A stretch of 64,000 nucleotides of DNA from Sindora glabra (Eukaryota > Streptophyta > Magnoliopsida > Fabales > Fabaceae), in assembly GCA_020226215.1 (NCBI GenBank), contig CM035236.1, positions 53,133,057 to 53,197,056 of the forward strand, given 5' to 3'. The notes under the pieces are model-generated. The model worked only from the letters and a program-made list of their open reading frames with translations. It ran no database searches and was not told where the DNA came from. Made by a program: the position numbers and the translations under genes. Position 1 is the first letter of the stretch. Every line of letters starts with the position of its first letter. This document shows positions 58,425-64,000 of the stretch, piece by piece.

Positions 58425-58617
58425 CCCATTGGGTTAGCTTAGCTAGTAAGATTTGTTACATTCAACCTCTCATGTCTTAAGTTTGATTCCTGCCACTAGT
58501 GATTTCAAAAAGTTAAATGATCTATAAGTACTACTATAATCTTTCAAAGAGGTCAATGGCAAGAGTAAAGCAATCAATCATACTTCTAAATTTTTATGAA
58601 CAAAAAAAGAAAAAAAG
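58425..58617 (+). mobile_element. tRNA-derived SINE
   Basis: It begins with a tRNA-like head. The A box GGTTAGCTTAGCTAGTAAG (from 58431) and the B box AGTTTGATTCC (58480-58490) are spaced as in Pol III promoters. A short unrelated body follows, and it ends in an A-rich tail (AAAAAAAGAAAAAAA, about 58600-58615). Flanks TTGCTTAAATATA and AGCTTAGTCAAATATA look like a worn target duplication. Length ~190 bp. Confidence 0.72.
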
Positions 58618-59834
58618 CTTAGTCAAATATAATCTTACACCATCACTTATTTTTCATAAATTTTATACAAATATGCTATAAATACCAAAAATGTAATCTA
58701 AAGTTGAATTTTGAATATTTTATACATATTGAATTAAATTTTACAAATTTATCTTATCATATTATATTTAATGATAGCCCTTAATTTGCATTTGGAATCT
58801 AATTTCAAATCTTATTTTTTATGCATATAATATTGCTCATTCTTATAGCTACCTTATGTTTAAAATTTTTATTTAGAAAATAAGATTTTACATGTTATTA
58901 AAAATTTTAAATGAATAAAAATGAAAAATAATTTTTAATTTAATGGTTAAATAATTTTTGGATATCTTAAGCCAATTGATTGTACAATTAACATATAATG
59001 AAGAAGTTAAAAAGTATATTAATTTTTAAAAGATGAAGGAAAGTAAAATACAACCTAAAAATAGAAAGGAAAAGCTATTGGTTATCATATTTGTGCAAAA
59101 GGAGACGCGGCCCTTCCTAGGAGAAAAGATGCAAGTGATAGTCACTCATGCAACTGCCTTTAGAATCCCTCATAACATAAGGAAAGCACTGTTATTGTGT
59201 TAAGCAAAATAGACCTTAAGAAAAAAATTATCTTTTTATATATAATTTTTAGTTGGAACTTCCAAAGAAAATAAAAATTTGAGAAAACTATTGCCATGGA
59301 TTTCTTATGTGTAAAGTCTAAACATAATAGCATCATTCTTAGAGATGTTATGAGCATAGTCAGTAGATATTAACTAGGGACATATGAATGGGATTGACTT
59401 ATGAATATTGTCTTGTCACTATAGATTCAAGATAGTCAATATTTGAACTTAAATTAGGAAGTGGGAGTCTAAAGAAGAACAAAACAAATTTTTCTAATCT
59501 TCTATATAAAGACTAAATATTCAATTATTTTGATATTGAATATTACTTATATAACTTTAAAATATATCCTAACAAGAACTTGAGATAATTTCTAGTGCTA
59601 AATACCATTTGTCATTGAATTATTATTACAATTAAGCAATGTGTTAGAAATACAATTATAAAAATTAAGATATTCAAGGTATGAAAGAGTACTATATAGG
59701 ATATAGTGCATTATAGAGATTAAAAGATACAACTAATATATTAATTGATAGTTTAATTAATATTGAGAATGAGTAAACTTTTAACAAGTACTTAGAATCT
59801 ATTAAGGTAAAGGAGATTTTCTAACTACTTTAAG
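58618..59834. other. Internal copia region before the 3' LTR
   Basis: AT-rich with no recognisable frame. A less AT-rich patch (59100-59200) contains GGAGACGCGGCCCTTCC. The last 400 bases are where the end of the copia polyprotein would lie, but it is unreadable. Confidence 0.35.
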
Positions 59835-59847
59835 AGCTAGTGGGAGA
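59835..59847 (+). promoter_or_regulatory. Polypurine tract of the copia element
   Basis: AGCTAGTGGGAGA matches the usual copia polypurine tract form, directly followed by TATTAGG, an eroded TGTTAGG LTR start. Reverse transcription uses this site to prime plus-strand synthesis. Confidence 0.7.
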
Positions 59848-60837
59848 CTATTAGGAATGAACGAGCTCATAAAAGTAATTGGTTTTTGTGAGTGATTTCA
59901 TTTTTAATAGAATTAACTATAAGTATGTTTTCTAAATACTTATTTTACATAAAAATTGAATAAAGGCCCAATTAATTGTATAATATATGCTCATGTGATC
60001 ATAATATGGAATCATAGAAAATATGAGTAGAAGTTATTTACAATGAATAAATTTTTTATTCTCAATTTATTAATAAACTTGGATACTTTATTAATGTTGT
60101 TTGTAAATTTTAGAACATATGGCCTATCTTGGTCATATAAAGTTTACATATGTGCTTTATATATCAAATAGGATCATAATGTGATAATACATTTGTTAAG
60201 AATATACTTTGTAATTTGATGTTGATACATTTGTTAAGAATATATTTATAATGTAACAATATAGAATTTGGTGATATAACAATCTTAATGGATTTTAGTA
60301 TTTGATAATGAATCTTAGGTCTAAGCATGTTAATTCTAATTAAATTAGAAGAAAATTGATTGATAATTTTAGAAAAATCAATAAGTACTAAAATAAATTA
60401 AATTGACTTTATCAATTTAACTGAATGTGATACCAAAAAGTATAAGAAAAGAATTAATGTGGTTTAAGGAAACTATTAGTTTGTTTGTATTTTTATCTGA
60501 ACAAAGGCATATATAATAAAAGTGTAGTTTTAGTTCTATAGTAGAAGAATAATTGAAATTAAATAATTAAAGTATTTAATTATTTGGAAGCTAATTATAT
60601 ATGTATCTATAAATTCCCTAGACAAGCTTAATGCCATCTACATATTGCTATGGGATCAAGCTAATTAAGAAAAAAATATTGCATTGATATATGAAAACAC
60701 ATTATTTCCCATTTATTGAATCCATGCATGTCGTCTAGTATAGTTAGATAGTGGGACTTAGTTTTTAGAAATGCCAATTTCTAGAATACTCTCCTAGATA
60801 ATTATCTAAAAGTAAAAATATGATTTGCATTACTTAT

Positions 60838-61162
60838 GATATGTTTGTTTATAATTTTTAAAAAATAGTTTTCTATGTTTTTTAAATAAACAAATCTATT
60901 TAGCAAAATATTTTTAGAATCTATTTAAAAATTATAACTTTAAATGTATAACTTAAAAATATAAAAAATAGAAATAACTTTTAGATATTTTCTAAACTTA
61001 TTTTCTTGATTTGAATATCAATTTTGTAATTGAATGTAACTTTATTTTTTATTTTCTTTTGATTCAAAAATAATTTTTTAAAATAAGAAAATTATTTTTA
61101 AAAATTATTTTTAAGAATAGCTTTTAAAAGTATGAAAATAAAAATATATTTAAACACAACCT
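60838..61162. mobile_element. Small MITE-like insertion in the 3' LTR
   Basis: This segment is absent from the corresponding place in the 5' LTR (around 49785-49820). Its ends read GATATGTTTGTTTA and, inverted, AGGTTGTGTTTAAA. The flanks TTACTTAT (60830) and TAACTTAT (61163) agree at 7 of 8 positions. The left edge could be a few bases further in, because the local LTR sequence resembles the element's start. Confidence 0.55.
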
Positions 61163-61364
61163 TAACTTATTAAATAAATTCATATCAGGAAGCTAATTGA
61201 AATAAGATTTGATTTTTACATATTTATTGAAAATATATTCCAAATCATGAATATCTGATACATGAGTTTTAAATAAATTAAATCTATTTCAAATATTAAT
61301 TGGGGATATATTTTCAAGTAGAAAATATTCAATTAGAAATATTTGACATTTGAAAATTAGAAAC

Positions 61365-61565
61365 CTTAATGATGCTTTATGAGTTTTAATGAGCATTATT
61401 AGTCTTAACAAGCCATTATGAGCCTTAATAAATATTATTAGCCTTAATGAGGTTTTATTACTAGTAATGAGAAATCATGAGCCTTAATGAATATTATTGG
61501 CTTTAATGAAACATTATCAAGGCTTGATGAGGCATTTTGAATTTTAGTGTGACATTATGAGTGAA
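61365..61565. repeat. Degenerate ~20-bp tandem repeats in the 3' LTR
   Basis: Counterpart of the array at 50025-50275, with units such as GAGCCTTAATGAATATTATT. The copy number and order differ between the two LTRs. Confidence 0.83.
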
Positions 61566-61953
61566 AACATTTTGAGATATCAATGAACATAGTATCTTGT
61601 TTGAATGCTCCTCTATAAATAATATCCTAGGGTTCCAATTATCATAAAAGGAACTTGGAAAGAGTTTTAGACTATTGAAATGCTAGAGTTCCAATTTTCA
61701 TATAAATATGAAGTAAGTTTTAAAATATTGAAATTCTATTAGTTTTCAAAAACAAAATTCAAAAAGATAAGTGAATAATTTATTTTTTAAATTGTTCTTA
61801 GTGTTTAAATTTGAATTTATCATTTTTAACAATCTATTATTTTTCTTGTACATTACTTGAGGGCCTACTTCCTCTGTATTCATTCTTAAAACACATAGTT
61901 TGGAATATCTTATGGTATTTTTTCTAATAATACTGGATAATCTCTTTAATATA

Positions 61954-61988
61954 ATATATATATATATATATATATATACGCGCACGCG
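61954..61988. repeat. (TA)n then CGCACGCG microsatellite
   Basis: A short TA run ends in alternating CG/CA bases within the 3' LTR. Confidence 0.9.
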
Positions 61989-62372
61989 TGATCATAAGTG
62001 TTTGATTCTATTTATTTTCATTAAATTATATTTTAAAAATTGATTAAAATTTTTAAAAGAATAAAATTTTTAAAATTCACTTTCTAACCAAATCAGTTTA
62101 CCTAAATGGTTACCAATATTAAATCTATCCATTTTGTCTCTACTGTATCATACAAATCAAATTATTAATAAGAATAATTTTTTCCCGTTGTAGATTAAAC
62201 AATATTATAAAGATGAGAGGATACCTATATTTATTCAAATGAGAATCTTAGAAATAAAAGATGGCATCACACAAGCTTGCAAACAAGATAGGAATAAAAA
62301 GTTAGATACTAAAACAAACTATAGTAAGTATGAACAAAAAGTCTGATATAATTACAAGTGGAGAAATTCTAA

Positions 62373-62399
62373 GATGCACCACTGACAAAATGGTGCATC
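62373..62399. repeat. Perfect 9-bp hairpin with a third partial copy
   Basis: GATGCACCA and TGGTGCATC flank a nine-base loop, and CATGCACCA follows at about 62400. It lies just beyond the copia element and could be the end of another small element. Confidence 0.75.
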
Positions 62400-64000
62400 C
62401 ATGCACCAGAAGATATGCGGCTTAGATTTTTTTTCTGCGTTAGAGCACCATGCGGGGAACAGACTAAAGCATGAGAATAAATATTTTACAAGTGACCCCA
62501 ACAAAGTATCTAAATTGAAATTAAACCTTGGGTCGGATCCTTTTGTAACCCAGCCTAAATCAAGTTACTATGATGGATAAGGAACAATGTAGGGTTTTCG
62601 ACGGAATTAGCGATGCTGACGAGGAAGATAGAAACAAAGGATGTAAGTGAAGAGGGAAGTGGATTATTATTAACGAAGCAAAGTCCAGGCACGTGGGAGT
62701 TCACTTTGTTTTGGATTCGATGAAAGCGCTAGATTTGGCACAATAGGACGAGGTAATAAAGCTTTACCATTTACTGCAATTATAGAGCATAAATATGTAA
62801 TTTTCTATGCGAGATGGTAGTATTTATGTTTCCACTGCTGTGTTTTTGTTGTTATGCTTTCCACGGCTGGCTTAATTATCAATTAACACATTGCCTCTCT
62901 GAAGTTTCCAAAGAAATGAAACTAAAAATCATAGTAAAATTCATTGAAGGTCGACGTGTACTGTTTTGCCTTGTTGTTAGATGTTTCTCTTGCACCTGAA
63001 GTGACAAAGAAGTCGGTATTCAACAATGATTCAAGAAGTCAAATAAGTGGAAACACTAGCATTGGGTGTTTCAGTTCTCTTTAGCTTGTCCAATGATAGT
63101 GAAGGTTACAATTGAGCACTAACTCTAGAAATATGAATAGTATTCTATTGTTAGATATATTCGTAAATGACTTTTCACTTTCCACTTATAGAAACTCATC
63201 AATTTCAAAACTACATATTTTACATCAACCCTTGTTCATTCATTTGTTGATCTTTGCTTAAAAATTTAAAGTAATATCAGTAATCAATGGTGTTTCCATA
63301 TGATTGATTCTTTTAAATTAGAAAGTTGCTCCCAGTACATACTTTCCTTTCATACACTGTTTAGGATTTATTTGCCTTTTCCCTTCCCTAAATGCTTGGT
63401 TCTTGTAATTGTTAGCCATTGGAAGAATAAAATAAAATATTATAATTTTCATTGGACTTTTGTAGTAATATCAATATTCGTTGTAATTGTTAAAATAATA
63501 TCAGTATTTGTTGGACTTTTGTAGTTCATCTCAATTTTTTGAGTTTCCTTGCACACGTGCAATGTACTGTTGTATGCGTGGTTTCTATTTATACCCAAAT
63601 CCCTGAGCTTTGTCTCAACGTTTTTATTTAGCTATGATTCTTCTCTGCTAATTCGTGGCAGGATGTTTGCATATATTTGATTGTCGATTTTTGCAATGGG
63701 GGAATATTGCTTAAACTAAAGGTTGAGGCCTTTGTTTGGTTTGCTGCAGATGTCTTACCCAGTGAGATTCAAGATGTTTATACTCGCCCTTTTGCACTGC
63801 AAAAAAATTAAGTTGGTAAGGTGTAGGTAAATGTGTCCACTCACATTATTGTGGCATTTATGCATAAATTACTATGTTCATAACCTCAGAATAAGGTACT
63901 CTATTCGTGTCCATTATTACACCATTTGACCTAGTCTTGAATGTGCTCATGTAACTGAGAATAGGATCCAGGAAGATTACCGAATGAGTTTTATGATAGC
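62400..64000 (+). other. Possible edge of a gene entering from the right
   Basis: Composition is more balanced than in the retrotransposon. A candidate first exon starts at ATG 62570 (MMDKEQCRVFDGISDADEEDRNKG) and ends at a good donor (GTAAGT, 62643). A candidate last exon follows an acceptor TTTGCTGCAG (about 63740-63749) and reads DVLPSEIQDVYTRPFALQKN before a stop. I recognise neither peptide and could not link them through middle exons. A G-box CACGTG is at about 62691. This could equally be a non-coding transcript or chance. Confidence 0.22.

Larger units (their letters stand above)
46783..62123 (+). mobile_element. Very large, old copia-type LTR retrotransposon with nested insertions
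   Basis: Two directly repeated segments (about 46783-50880 and 59848-62123) correspond along their whole length once later insertions are removed. Copia-type pol remnants lie between them on the same strand (54.2-55.4 kb). A polypurine tract (AGTGGGAGA, 59839-59847) sits immediately before the second copy, as expected before a 3' LTR. I therefore read them as 5' and 3' LTRs of about 1.9-2.3 kb each. A primer-binding site was not found; the expected place is occupied by a (TA)n run. The internal region (~9 kb) exceeds the family norm, and part of that is later insertions. No intact gene remains. Confidence 0.72.
59848..62123 (+). repeat. 3' LTR of the large copia element
   Basis: It matches the 5' LTR from CTCATAAAA (59865 region) to CCTAAATGGTTACCAAT. 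It lacks both hAT elements and the 76-bp duplication seen in the 5' LTR but has its own ~0.3-kb insertion (about 60838-61162). The divergence between the LTRs is plainly large, meaning an old insertion. Confidence 0.75.

Noticed and set aside
1..64000. CRISPR arrays, operons, bacterial regulatory elements, rRNA or functional tRNA genes
   Set aside because: None seen; the window is plant nuclear DNA dominated by transposons, and the only tRNA-like promoter belongs to a SINE.

Overview
This is plant nuclear DNA, most likely from a eudicot. It is very AT-rich, has long stretches with no gene, and carries plant-specific families: a PPR protein, a receptor-like cytoplasmic kinase remnant, a proline-rich GPI-type wall protein, and plant lineages of MULE, hAT, Tourist, LINE, copia and gypsy elements. 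I see no bacterial-type organisation, CRISPR array or rRNA gene. I could not narrow the species.

Only two ordinary protein genes look intact: a small secreted proline-rich protein at 20565-21020 (+) and a PPR protein at 43983-45335 (-). Nearly everything else recognisable is mobile DNA in various states of decay.

Layout. 1-1.6 kb: AT-rich flank. 1.6-7.1 kb: a MULE transposase pseudogene followed, same strand, by a plant mobile domain (PMD) pseudogene. 7.47-8.37 kb: a short non-autonomous MULE-like element with inverted ends, and a related solo end at 9.22-9.30 kb beside a GC-rich palindrome. 9.3-20.3 kb: mostly AT-rich DNA with a few local repeats. 20.3-21.0 kb: the proline-rich protein gene. 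21.59-27.55 kb: a second MULE, complete with ~150 bp terminal inverted repeats, holding a decayed transposase (-) and a GRF-zinc-finger gene (+). 29.36-30.64 kb: a non-autonomous MULE with a perfect 9-bp target duplication. 31.3-37.7 kb: a decayed LINE (-) interrupted at 32.5-34.8 kb by a gypsy-type solo-LTR-like insertion. 38.4 kb: a Tourist-like MITE with TTA duplications. 40.3-42.7 kb: an AT block, then an unexplained GC-rich island and a CT-rich block. 43.1-43.4 kb: a broken kinase exon. 44-45.3 kb: the PPR gene. 46.8-62.1 kb: one very large old copia element whose two LTRs I matched to each other; it carries nested hAT elements, a further hAT, a SINE and microsatellites. 62.4-64 kb: possibly the edge of another gene.

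The best biology here is the insertion history. Several target-site duplications and two filled/empty-site comparisons between the LTRs let the order of events be read from sequence alone. I found no convincing new functional system. All alignments were done by eye, so boundaries are approximate unless a target duplication fixes them.
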